Source: Anisus vortex
Lineage: Eukaryota > Mollusca > Gastropoda > Planorbidae
DNA: 64,000 nucleotides
NCBI GenBank assembly: GCA_949126835.1
Contig: OX421495.1
Span: forward strand, 19,993,079 to 20,057,078
Direction: 5' to 3'
Part shown: positions 49,172 to 60,012 of the stretch, one piece after another
Layout of the letters: every line of letters begins with the position of its first letter
Position numbering within the stretch: position 1 is the stretch's first letter
Position numbers and translations under genes: made by a program
Notes under the pieces: generated by a model
The model's database searches: none
The model's input: the letters and a program-made list of their open reading frames with translations, nothing else
Told to the model about the DNA's origin: nothing

Positions 49172-49182
49172 GGCGGGGCAGG
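49172..49182 (+). other. Putative polypurine tract
   Basis: GGCGGGGCAGG directly before the right LTR is G-rich but has two C interruptions, so it is a weak match to a plus-strand primer. Confidence 0.45.
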
Positions 49183-50497
49183 TGTGGCGTTTTGGGAGAA
49201 GATTAACGTCACACGCAACTAAGAAAGGTCTTAGATGTAATCCGCTCTTATAAGATACTATAATCATCTCATATGTACGTACAAACCACTGACACTATGT
49301 GCCACTATTGAATGTCTGATTGGAGTAAGAATGTGTCTTTCCTTTCTATCTCCTATATTATTTAACATTAAAGTATTTAGCTTGCATTGAATTTTATTTA
49401 CATATATGTATACGTTCTGCATGCTTATCAGTATATTACTTATTGTTATACGATTAGTCATTGATATTAGTTCCCATTCATGTACATTATAAATGTTGTA
49501 GCACGTGTGTGTTCCTCCCCCCTCCCCGCCCCATGCCCTCGGAACAAGGCCAGGGTCATAACTGACGCAACCAAGCTAAGCCCCCCACCCCACAGTCTCT
49601 TCGACCAGATCACAGGAAATTCACATCTCAATGACGGTTCTTCCCCTGGTCAGAGAATAGGGAACTTGGAATCTTTGATGCAGGACCCCGACGGACAAGA
49701 GAGAAAACTCTGACCAACAACACAGGGCCTTCGAAGTTTCCCTACCGCCGCGTCTTCTCCCCCTCCCCGCACCCCCTCCCCACTACCGTTTGGTACTTAT
49801 TTTCACATGCCAATCAATCAAATGTTGAATTGAAGAGACATGTTGACCAATCGGATACGCTATCTACGGGTCAATCTTACCCTTGCCCCTCCCCCCTCAT
49901 TACAATCACGTGGGGAGTTGCAACCTAACTTGTTGTTTGACATGTAATGTAAATGTAAGTTAGTTTTAGGTCAGTCTGGCTTAAGGAGTCTCGAGGGTTG
50001 GATGCCCCGAGCTCCAACAGCACCACGCGGTGCTATAGTCTGTTGTAGAGTCCTTGTTAGGACTATCTGCTACATATAGTTTAAGCCTATGATTAAATGT
50101 ACACTCTTTATCACTTGTATTTGGATTGTATGAATTATGTGCTCATGTCAGCAATGATTGAATACGGACTTTCACGTGAATAAAATATTCGTTGTTACAA
50201 TACGCCTTGCTTATCGATTGATAGAATACCTGTTTGTGTGACGTCCAGTGACATTGTCAATTAGTCAACAGTTTAACTCAACCTACGTATTAACGAGCCA
50301 AACGAAACCTGGATATAAATTTGTTTTAGAATCACCTAGGAATCATCTGCACTTCGGGACCACATACCACCTAGAAAACCTGCCTAAATCACCCCTCCCC
50401 ATCACCCTGTGTACCTGCTGAGTTATCCACTAAGTCTGCACTGATAGCCTAGGCTAATTGCAGGCTCGGTGACAGAATCTTAGACCAGCACGCCACA
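49183..50497 (+). mobile_element. Right LTR
   Basis: Same length (1315 bp) and ends as the left LTR; AATAAA at about 50179-50184. It is followed by ACAGA at 50498-50502, the right target duplication. Confidence 0.95.
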
Positions 50498-50502
50498 ACA
50501 GA

Positions 50503-51348
50503 TTAATCTTAGAACTAAGAATTCTTACGTATGAAGTTCTACCTCATCCAACTGTGAAGTTTTTATATTACTATCAACGATTCATTGCTTCAAAACTAAC
50601 TAGTCTATCAAGGCTGGAGAATTCTGTAAAATATATTGTATCTAATGTTGATTGGCTGGATGCACATTTATTTATGGAGTCAACGCGATTGCTTATAAGC
50701 GTATAGCACTGCATTGTCCATCTTTTAACAATGAAACACGAGATGAATAGCTTCAAGAAATGTATAGAAAATTTCTACAGGTAAAAGACAAACAAGAATT
50801 GTACCGGCGGCCTTTTTTTTTTCTTGGGGACAATAATACGGGTCTTATCACACTAAATCTAAAGAAAGAAAGGTATTAATAGCAAGGACGGTAATAAGGG
50901 TATATACTATATTCACCGATTTGTTATTTTATTTAACAAAACGTTGATGTGTTCAATTATAATAATGAGCTATAGATTGTATGAAACATATCATTGATAA
51001 TTATTACTAACTTTTGTCGGACCGTATACAAATTGTATATTTATTTCATTGTTGTCTGATTTAATTATAACACTTTAAATTTATCTGTAAAACAAATTTG
51101 ATGAAAAAAAATTGTAACTTTAAAAAAAAATTGTTTTGTGTGTTTCAATTGTAGAGTCTAAATTAAGTCTATAAACATTTGATGAGGTAACGATAATTTT
51201 TTTAATAAAATATAAGTGAGGTTTTATTAAAAGTATAAAGTCATAAGTGACGAGTTCCAGCAAGATTCACATAACTTAAAACAGGTGGTACACAGAAAGA
51301 AAACGAAATAATGTTGACACATATATCTTAAACAAATGTTATTCTTAT
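50503..51348. other. No gene seen
   Basis: Ancestral 3' flank of receptor 3 continued after the LTR insertion. AT-rich, nothing recognised. Confidence 0.5.
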
Positions 51349-51512
51349 AGTAGGATAAAGGGTTCATAATAGTGTACCAAAGTAGGATTAATAATTCATT
51401 CAGCGTGCCAACAGCCTAGGAATAATTTTTCTCCAGCACTCAATTTCTCGTAGAAGAGATTGATTTGCATTGCATTTTTAGGGGTTTACATGCGTGCCGT
51501 AGGTTGCTGGCC
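51349..51512. mobile_element. Relic hAT MITE, family 2
   Basis: ATAATAGTGTACCAAAG near the left and CATGCGTGCCGTAGGTTGCT near the right recall the subterminal blocks of 29871-30076. The terminal bases are decayed and no target duplication is evident. Confidence 0.45.
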
Positions 51513-51554
51513 ACTGGTCAAAAGATCTATCTAAACACTGTGGCGCTCTCTTGA

Positions 51555-52955
51555 AATAAATCTACACAATGTTGTAGAGAATTGTTGTTAGATAGTTTTT
51601 GTTTCCCAAAGGTACGTACAATAAACAGAAATAATGAAGGGCGGTAAACCCAGTAGTAGAAGCGGCCCACAATATAGATGTTAGCAGCAAACCAACAAGA
51701 CACCTGGCCAAAATGATATCAGCAATGAGTTAAAAAGTTGAGGATATTGTTCGTTAAACTCATTTCAATCCGACTGATAAGTAGATTGATGATATAGTTA
51801 TTGTATATTAGACCTGGGAGATATTCAGTGTTTGAAACAGATAATAAGATTGTAAGGTCTCATAAATTAACGTTCAATATATTATATATTTTACTATAAA
51901 AAAAGCATTCTAGAATAACATTGTTAATTTAAAAGCCATATGCTTAAAAATTATATATGTAGACCTATATACATCAATTTAATTGACTATATTTTAGGTT
52001 CTAATTTGAAATTATTATTATTTTTTTAATTCTGTAATGAAATAAAAATGTAATAAAGTAAAATGAATGTATTTCGTGTGAACAAATTGCAGTCCTGTGC
52101 TGTCAGTGTGAGCTTGTGATTGCTGTTTCCTATAGTATCAGAAGTAGGCCTAATTATGACACCTTTGTCAGTGGAAACGGCATGTAATTAATTCAAATAA
52201 GCTACGCATGGTAATTACCTAATGTATTCGACTCATAGACTAATTCTAATAAAGATGATACTAACTCTGGAGGAAAACGAGGATTGATTCGAGGCTCCAT
52301 ATGATCACGTGATTCTAATTCATTTTGCTTTTACACAACTTAAGGACAAAGAAAACGTTTCAGTTACTTTCTCATGAAAATGGTAGGATCAAACGTACTT
52401 ATTATTTCAGTGTGTAATTAAAACTTAGTTAAATACTGGATAGTTAATTAGTGGAAAATATAATGAAACCCGCAGCACGTTATTTATAAACAATTGTATT
52501 GGTATTCATAAAACTTTCTTTCATATAAATTAGTTATTTAAAGCTTTTCGTTCAAGTACACATAAGTCGAAGATTCTTTGTGAATTGTTAGCGAAAACTT
52601 TAAGGAGGTAGTCTACTAGGCAGCTTATTGTAGTTTAGATCGAAAAACAGCAACACTGCATTAGATTAGTGCATCAAGATAGAATATTCATCAAATTTAG
52701 AAACTTGGCATGAACAACCATTGAATGACAACTACCTGAACCACTTCTTGAGGCGCAACTTAACGAAAGTTCAAATACTTGTTTATGTTTGTGTTTTTGA
52801 TTATAAAAAATATATTTCATTATTTTCGAGTTTTCTGTCTGAGCCAGCTAACTTGATTGTTGACTTCTACTGCTGGAAGTCGAGACTTGAAATCGCCACA
52901 AGCAATGTTGATATAAAGATTAATCTTTAGTCAAACTACAATTCATGTTAATTAG
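51555..52955 (+). repeat. Upstream module of receptor pseudogene 4
   Basis: Colinear with 42580-44110, including the ATCACGTGATTCTAA site and the final ACGAAAGTTCAAATACTTG to CTGCTGGAAGTCGAGACTTG block. It shows that a unit including more than 1.4 kb of 5' flank was duplicated along with the receptor. Confidence 0.7.
52304..52313. promoter_or_regulatory. Conserved ATCACGTGAT palindrome, 4psi copy
   Basis: Same extended site (ATCACGTGATTCTAA) as upstream of receptor 3. Confidence 0.4.
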
Positions 52956-53540
52956 TTCGTGATTATCTGATTGTTGACTAAACAAGTTGACGGCAATACG
53001 ACACAAACATATCGAACAAAACTCCAAACATTCTAAATTATATCTACAATTTTGAAAAAATTAAAGTTTTCGATCCTAAAATATACCAAGCAAGGAAATA
53101 CCAAACATTTAAAGAATTAACAGATCGAACACTAGCCTACACAATATAAAAAAACTTCAAACTACCAGTCATTTAAAAATACCAAATACACACAATTTTA
53201 GTAATTTAAAATATAAAACAATTATACACAAACGTAAGGACTATAAAGGACAAAAACTACAAAACGTACAAGTCTGTGATCAAATGACCAAATACTAAGC
53301 CAAGCCTGGTCAATACTTTTGCCTATAAAACAAATCTAAATTTTGCCACAAACAAAGTACAATTTTACAGAAATAGGCAAAAGTATTAAAAAAAAAAAAC
53401 AAACAATAAAATATCAAAAATTTTATGTCCGTAACAAAAAAATAAAACATTTGATTTACTTTAATATATGTATACAATGAATGAACGCCTTGCTTAATCA
53501 ACTGTATTCTTTTATAAAGGTTTCATTTACATTTATCGTA
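52956..53540. other. AT-rich replacement of the receptor 5' half
   Basis: Where the N-terminus and TM1 to TM3 of the pseudogene should be, there is A-rich DNA with AAATACCAAA-type words and no receptor similarity. Confidence 0.55.
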
Positions 53541-54218
53541 GCTTATAAAGACAATCTAACGGCGGAGAGGTGCTTGAGTATCTACGCCCCACTAACGGTG
53601 AGAAGGATGATCACCCCACAGAGATCCGCCTTTATCATCGCTTTCATCTACATTTTCACTATTCTGACGTTAATTCCAGAATATCTGAATCTGTACATCG
53701 ACTGGAAATTTGACCAAAAAAAGAAATTCGACGGTTCTAGTAATTCTTTATACTGAAAATACACTAAATCTAAATAGACTAACTTTTCATCTTTACACGT
53801 CTTACATGTTGATAGCCTTTGTGGCTGTGGTCACACATTCGACCGCTCTGGTTGTAAAGCTCAAGCGTAAAACACAATGGCGGAGGGTCCAATGTAACAC
53901 CGACAACTCCGGCAGTATTTCCACCCGAGATAGGAAGTCCTCCATTATAGCTATTGCTATAGCCACTGTCATGATCATATTTTTCACTCCCTCCGTGTGC
54001 ATCACTCTCTGATCGTCACGGAATTTAATATCAGCGGAAGGTTCTCAAACCTTTTTATTGTGGTCTGGTCCTACAGTCTTATGTTTGAAGTGGCCAACGC
54101 GAGTCTCTCTCTCGTACTGTATTATGTCGTGAGTTCAAAGTTTTAGGAAAACTTGTCAAGAGCTTATGTCGGTTTGTAAATGTTTACATCATCAGAGTTT
54201 AAATTTAGAAGCAAAATA
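53541..54218 (+). pseudogene. Class A GPCR pseudogene (receptor 4psi)
   Basis: Homology to receptors 3 and 5 starts just before the ERC motif (TAERCLSIYAPLTV at about 53559) and runs through TM4 to the C-tail. The first half of the receptor (N-terminus to TM3) is missing. Three lesions are visible against receptor 3: one extra A in an A run near 53717-53723, a deletion with frame loss near 54003-54010 (CATCACTCTCTGATCGTCAC), and an extra base near 54144-54147 (GTTTTAGG for GTTCAGG). The remaining reading frames (53559-53735 and 53736-54012) still show IDWKFDQ, NST, TRDRKSSIIAIAIA and FFTPSVCIT. Closest to receptor 3 by C-tail (CATCATCAGAGTTTAAATTT in both). Cannot give a receptor. Confidence 0.92.
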
Positions 54219-54747
54219 ATAACTTTCATTTCAGTTAGACATTTTATAATATATATTTGCATTCAAAATTATACTTTATAGATTTATTCATATAATTAAT
54301 GTGTTTTTTTTTTATGGAATAGAATTAATTTTAGTACAGACTGTGCATAAATATATTTTTTTTACAATCATAGATTGTGTACCCATTAAATAAATATTCC
54401 CAACTATCAACTGTACGAACATAAGTCAAATCGCTACACTTAGAAACTCTTTAGAGAAATATATTTTAAAAAAAGGAAGCCGTAATTATACTTACATTTA
54501 ACCTTAAACATACCATATAAGTATCAACCTAAAAAAAGCAGAAAGACACAAAAAATATGAACACGTGTACTTTTTCTTAAGTAGTATAGACACCGACATT
54601 TAAAGTCTCTTTATAGGCGGACTAGTGTAGGCGTAATGTGTACTTGGTGGGTTAGATTAATTTACTCTAATTTTCTGAAGGCTGTGTGCGGCAAAAGATC
54701 TCGTTTGTACAACGTTGCAAGGAAACTGACATTTTTGTGAGCCCCAT
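54219..54747. other. No gene seen
   Basis: AT-rich 3' flank of the pseudogene. Confidence 0.5.
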
Positions 54748-54760
54748 AACGACACATATG

Positions 54761-55034
54761 GGGTATGGTGGCCAAGCGGCAGCGCGTTCGTCTGACAATC
54801 CGAAGGGTCTGGTTTCGAATCCGGGTACAGGCTAGGATTTTTTCCTTGGACTTGAGGGTGCCCCTGAGTCTACCCAGCTCTGATGGGTGCCTGACACTAG
54901 TTGGGTTAAAGTTAAGGCGGCTAGGCATTGTGCTGGCCACACATCTCCTCGTGTGTCGCGGCCACATAAACTGGTGAACGCTGCTTCACCAGCCCTAAGA
55001 TCAGTGTGGTCCGAAGGGTACTTTACTACTACAA
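54761..55034 (+). repeat. SINE-A, full-length copy with intact duplication
   Basis: Best copy of the family. tRNA-like head with A box (TGGCCAAGCGGCAGCGCG) and B box (GGTTTCGAATCC), then a body of about 200 bp ending GGTCCGAAGGGTACTTTACT. Flanked by a perfect 13-bp duplication AACGACACATATG at 54748-54760 and 55035-55047, which proves a retroposition event and fixes the ends (274 bp). Confidence 0.95.
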
Positions 55035-55047
55035 AACGACACATATG

Positions 55048-57185
55048 TAGTGTTACATATTAGAAAGAACTCTGTCCAAGACCCTGTCTGAGGCATGTGG
55101 GTATGTCGCTAGGACATCGTAAGCACCTGGGCTGTCCTACAGTATTCTTCAACATAGTTAACGAGTAAGAGTTACCTTGTACACCTGTACTTCCACTCGG
55201 TTGTACAAATACCAGACTAGAGGCCTGGTCATTCAGACATCGGACTTGGCGAGAAAGATATTGTTGCGCCCTTCCTTCCTCCATACCGAAACTCGGCTGG
55301 CAGGATCGGCGGGCTCAGGGCCCGTTCAATGATCCTTCGATGCGCAACGGGTATGTCCACCCTTGCATTTGTCCACAGATGTAATCTTAACGCGATTTAG
55401 TACAACCTTTGTACTTATTTATCTTAACTTTGAATGAAGTATCACAAAGGTTATCTACTTTTTCAATAGACATTCAGTCTATTATCTATCATGGGCTGAA
55501 GCTTGAAAAAATATATACATTGTATAATGCACTCCAATGCATACCGGTACGTCACATATCTTGCAGTGAACTTTGGAATCTGGTTAGCCGGGCTCAGGAC
55601 CCTTGAGCCTAGAGTGCTGAAGTTTAACAACCGAAAAAACTGCGCGCATCGTTCATAGTTCAGATGCTGTTATGATTTTACAGTAAAACAAATTACACTT
55701 TTCGAATATTTGTAGTATACATGTTGATAGCATATATTTTCCTCTCCGTTGTACTATATAAAGAATTTAACAGCGAAACAATTTTTTACATAATGCTTTA
55801 TTATTAGTGCTTCGCATGTGTGTGTGTTGTTTTTATCTCCCATGTCTAGTTAAATCAACGCTGTATACCGTTGTGAACTATGTTTAACCCCACTTTGCCT
55901 GTGTGTTATCTTTTCTGAGGTTTATTAAATTTGTCTTGCTAGAATCTATTGTTGGCCTACATAAATTATAAATTATAGTAATCCGAGATTAGTCTACAAT
56001 TGACAGGGATATTTTTGATTTTATTTTACAAGAAATGAATGGAGTTGTCTATATCTCGAAATAGTGAACCTTGTTCTATAAATACTGTCAAGAATAGCAA
56101 TCTTAAAAGCGATGGCGCATGGCTATTGTGTATTTCCCTAATGACATAATTTTGTGGTATATCTTTTGTGTTGTAAATAAGCTTCTGCATTAGAAAGCAT
56201 TTTTTTTGTCGAAACCAAACTTGATAATAAGTTAGTGAATGTACGCTAATGATTTAAGACATTTTTAATATTTACATTAGTTGATATCGCTATTAAAGTG
56301 GTCGTTTTTTTTTCGTTGTTTCTTAATTTATTGTAAATAAACGTATGTGTGTGTGTGTGTAACGGTTCAATTGCTTGAAAATAACAATTAAACAGTGTTC
56401 TTTACATAATAAATATCCTTCTCCTTAACGTAATGTATGCAGAAAGGCCCAATAAAGAAAAATCCATTGACAGCTTTATTTAAATAACAGATTAATTCAA
56501 CAGATTTTTTATTTTGAGCTTGAAATATTGATCTCTGCATAAAGATTGTAATCATGAATTACATGAATGTAATCAATCATTCAGTGTTTTTTTTTCTAGT
56601 CTGTTTACGGCTTTTAAGGTGTTTCAACGTGGTTCTTTCCATATAAGAACTTGCATTTGATCGTAGACACAACTGATAGTCCACTGATAAGGAATAGAAC
56701 GGTTACAGTGACCTTTATACACGTGTTTTGTACTCTTCATATTTCCAATGGCTTGAATTTTAGTCGATGTTTAACCGCTTCGCTGTATCTACACCAGATG
56801 TTATCACGATTCGATTCTTCTTCTACTTCTCTTGCGTGACTCACATATATCATTTACGGGACTGTAAAACAATGCATTTTTACTTTACTTTTCGAGTTTT
56901 TATTACTTCTATTCTTGAGGGCTGTAAATCTAGCTAAAAATTGATTTTAAATATTTTAGAATTGTCAGTTTGGGACGATTTATAATTTCTATCAGCTAGC
57001 TGACCTAGGTTTTAAATATCTCTTTTTCTTTTTGCTAATTACCTTACTTACAGCCGTAACGTCGTTTGCGTATAGAGTAGCTACAGAGTCTACCCTTCCA
57101 TGTATGTCACAATTGCGATTGTGCCACAGGAGTGACCGAATTCTTTCGATTCTTTTTTTCTACCACTATCCGACAGGTTTCTTTT
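55048..57185. other. No gene seen
   Basis: Short frames only. (GT)n at 56345-56361. Confidence 0.5.
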
Positions 57186-57444
57186 GGCCGGTTAGCTCAC
57201 CAGACTGTCAACCAAAAAACCACCTGACACGTCGCGGGTTCAATACCCGCCACCGGCAGATCCCTGTCGCCCTACAGGAGTTTTGGAACTAGATGACGTC
57301 AATATTGAGTTGTTATCACGAGCGCTTAACCGGCAGCAGTGAAACCTCTCACAGATTAATAGTCTTCTAGAGCGCACTGAGCATGCTAAAATAGCATGGA
57401 TAGAAGCGCTATATAAATGACCATTATTATTATTATTATTATTC
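57186..57444 (+). repeat. SINE-B, tRNA-derived, (ATT)n tail
   Basis: Head GGCCGGTTAGCTCACCAGAC with a B box GCGGGTTCAATACCCGC (self-complementary T-arm), body with GAGCGCTTAACC, and 3' end AGAAGCGCTATATAAATGAC followed by a run of ATT. The GCGCTATATAAATG plus ATT-run tail is seen in many invertebrate SINEs. Different from SINE-A in head, body and tail. Confidence 0.82.
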
Positions 57445-59494
57445 ACTCTGGCATTAAGTGTTGCTGTCTTGCAGGTGTTCCCTGCCACATGGCAAATCCA
57501 TCCACGATTGTGCCCATGCCTGCATGTTTGCGTTGGGGCATCAGCTCCCCGTTAGATATTTACATTGTCCATAACAATCTTTTTTATTTTAAATATTTAA
57601 TACTATGTGACCTGGTAATATGACCCCATTGGCCTGGTACCGGGTTGACAAGCGACATTTCGGTACCGCTGAAGTAAATTATGTATAGGCTACTAGTGTA
57701 CTTAGGCTTCTCTTTTAGTCTAGGCACCTTTTCCATCGATCAAATGGACAAACAAAAAGGACTTTGGGAATTTCCCCAAAAGAAATCAAATTATTTGCCA
57801 AAGTAATTATCTATAAATCTAATTTGCACCCGTTTGCACTGAAAACTTTTTTTTACTCCCTTTCTATTAACTCGCACCGTCTGTCTGTCTGTCTGCTCGG
57901 TTGCTTGCTTGGAAAATTTGCATCGATTTTTTTACCACTTCCCGTCGTCCAAAAGAGCTGCAACTTGGGTAGCAGACTTGTCCAGACTAACAAAACATTG
58001 TATCAAATTTTCAGCATCATAGCCTTTGGAATAATCACTAATACTTCGACCAATTTGCGAATCGAAGAAAAAAAAACATGGCTGCCTCTACTGGAAGAGA
58101 CAGAAATAAATAAACTTTTAAGATATGTTCGTTTTTACGAAACAAATAGAATGAAAACGACACAATATAGAGCGTTCTTAGTGGGCGTGGCTTAGGTTTT
58201 TAGATACGTATTTGTGTAAATAAAGAACCCTCTTGAGGTACAAATGGAACGTGGTGAATGTGAAGTACTTCTTTATCATGCAAAATTCACATCTGAATAT
58301 CGGCTATCCTACTAAAAAATAAGGAGGTAAATAGTAGTACTGTAGATTAATTGATTAATGTGATTAGGCTAGGGCCGGCTAGACCTATTTACACTTTCAA
58401 TTTCAATTTATAGGCCTACACTTTTAATGTTTCGTAGGCTAGGCTACGATATGTCAAGTGATAGTGTTGGGTGAATAGGCTATCTAGTCAAGTCACTAAT
58501 AGGCTCACATCGTCTATGATCTATGTCTATGATAATAATAAAATAGCCTATTTTATTTAACATACATAATACAGCTTAAATCTTAATAAGACTTAAAACA
58601 CAACACATTATTTAAAAAAAGCTCGAGCCTTTATGAAACTTTATTAATACAGCGGCCATTTTTACTTGTACACCATTACTCAAAGTATACACAAATCACG
58701 TGCTTTTTGTCACGGGATTGCAAACGCCCTATAGCTGAAACAAAGCGAGATATCTTTTTAGGTTTTTTGCGGGCCAAACTAGAAAAAAAAAAAGATGCGC
58801 AAAATTTTAGTGTGAAAATTCATAAGGTATGATATCACTCATATTTATTTTAATCTATCAAAATATACATTAAATATAAATTTAGTTTACAAAGAAAGGG
58901 AGTATAATAAAAAAAACTTTGTTAGTTTATTTCTTAATTCTGTTTAAATTGTTTGTAAATTGTACGAATTAAAAACTCATTTTGCTAATAAAACACCCGT
59001 TAAATTAACTCATAAAAAAATTGTGTGGCTTGATTTTTATTCTATTTCTATCGTTTAATTATTTATTGTTGTTGTTTTTTTTTAGATTTGTTTCATATTT
59101 CATAATTGTATTCTGTCTATTATCGATTTATACATTCGTTACAATTCTCCAATTATTAAAGTGCTTATTTTTTTACTCTAAAAAACTTCGATGAAACAGG
59201 GAAGTCAATATCGGCATCTCAAAAGTTGCAGAAGTGATCAGAAGGGGCTGATCTTTTGCGCTTTACTCGTTTAGTCCTTTTTTTTATATCTTAAACTTCC
59301 AATTGTATATCTTGTTTTATTCTTTTTTTTTTTTTTTTTTTTTTTGCTATTTTTTCGTCTTTTTAGTTCGCATCATTTTATCACTTTGTTCTTTCGTTCT
59401 TTCTCTAAAAGAGAAATAAAGCAACAAACAAATAACAAAACGAGTGAAAATACGTTCTGACCTCAAGAAAAACGAGTTTAGTTATGTAAATATA
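57445..59494. other. Unresolved region; possible old transposon
   Basis: Holds a 143-codon open frame (57764-58195) with no recognised domain, a CTGT run near 57880, poly-T runs (59283-59345) and no clear transposon ends. Confidence 0.4.
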
Positions 59495-59790
59495 TATACC
59501 GCATCAAGCCAGAAAAAGCGGCGCCTGTCCCCCTCTGTAAACACCTAAATGATCCAGTTTCCCATCACTTTTTTAACTGTTCGGCACTGCAGGACATACA
59601 AAATGTCTACCTGCCCAGAACACCAAATCTCTCTAACACTCGGTATTCAAACTACGAACAGCTACAAAAAGTCTGCAATTTCTTCACCTTAGCCTCAGGC
59701 CAAAGGGCAAATGCCCAAATGGCTGCTGTATCAAGCATCTCCTTGAATATCATCCATCACGACCAGATTTTTTCAAACTATAATTCTCCT
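59495..59790 (+). pseudogene. LINE 3' remnant, second copy
   Basis: Homologous to 41345-41774: PLCKHLNDPVSHHFFNCSAL and the shared NYEQLQKVCNF stretch. Truncated at the 5' side. Confidence 0.72.
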
Positions 59791-59799
59791 AAATTCTTA

Positions 59800-60012
59800 A
59801 AAAAGAGTACCCTTCGGACAAAACTGTGGCCACGGCATACTAGGGGATGTGTGGCCAGCACAATGCCCAACCGGCCTTACTTTACCCCAACTAGTTCAGG
59901 TATCTATCAGAGCTGGGTAGACTGAGGGATAATCTCATCCTAGCCCGCACCAGGATTCGAACCCAGAACCTTGGGATTGCCAGTCAAACGCGCTGCCCCT
60001 CGGCCACCGTGC
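59800..60012 (-). repeat. SINE-A copy
   Basis: Reversed family body, B box (rc of GGGTTCGAATCCTGG) and A box region (rc of TGGCCGAGGGGCAGCGCGTT). Internal deletion relative to the copy at 54761. No clear duplication. Confidence 0.85.

Larger units (their letters stand above)
46895..49182 (+). mobile_element. Non-coding internal region of the LTR element
   Basis: 2288 bp without gag, protease, reverse transcriptase or integrase frames (longest frame about 80 codons, on the opposite strand). Around 47116-47400 a degenerate unit of about 70 bp (ATCGCC, CGGATTA, GTCGGC and AATAAC marks) is repeated three to four times. Several C tracts lie in 48030-48490 and 49060-49080, with an ATT run near 48748-48760. 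Large LTRs with a non-coding interior fit the LARD type of non-autonomous element, which must borrow proteins from a relative. Confidence 0.85.

Noticed and set aside
46915..49182. gag or pol remnants in the LTR element
   Set aside because: No frame above about 80 codons and no reverse-transcriptase, protease or integrase motifs were seen in any frame.
45580..50497. Duplicated 65- and 77-codon frames at 45661/49264 and 45877/49480 as paralogous genes
   Set aside because: They lie in the two LTRs of one retrotransposon, and near-identity is explained by LTR synthesis.
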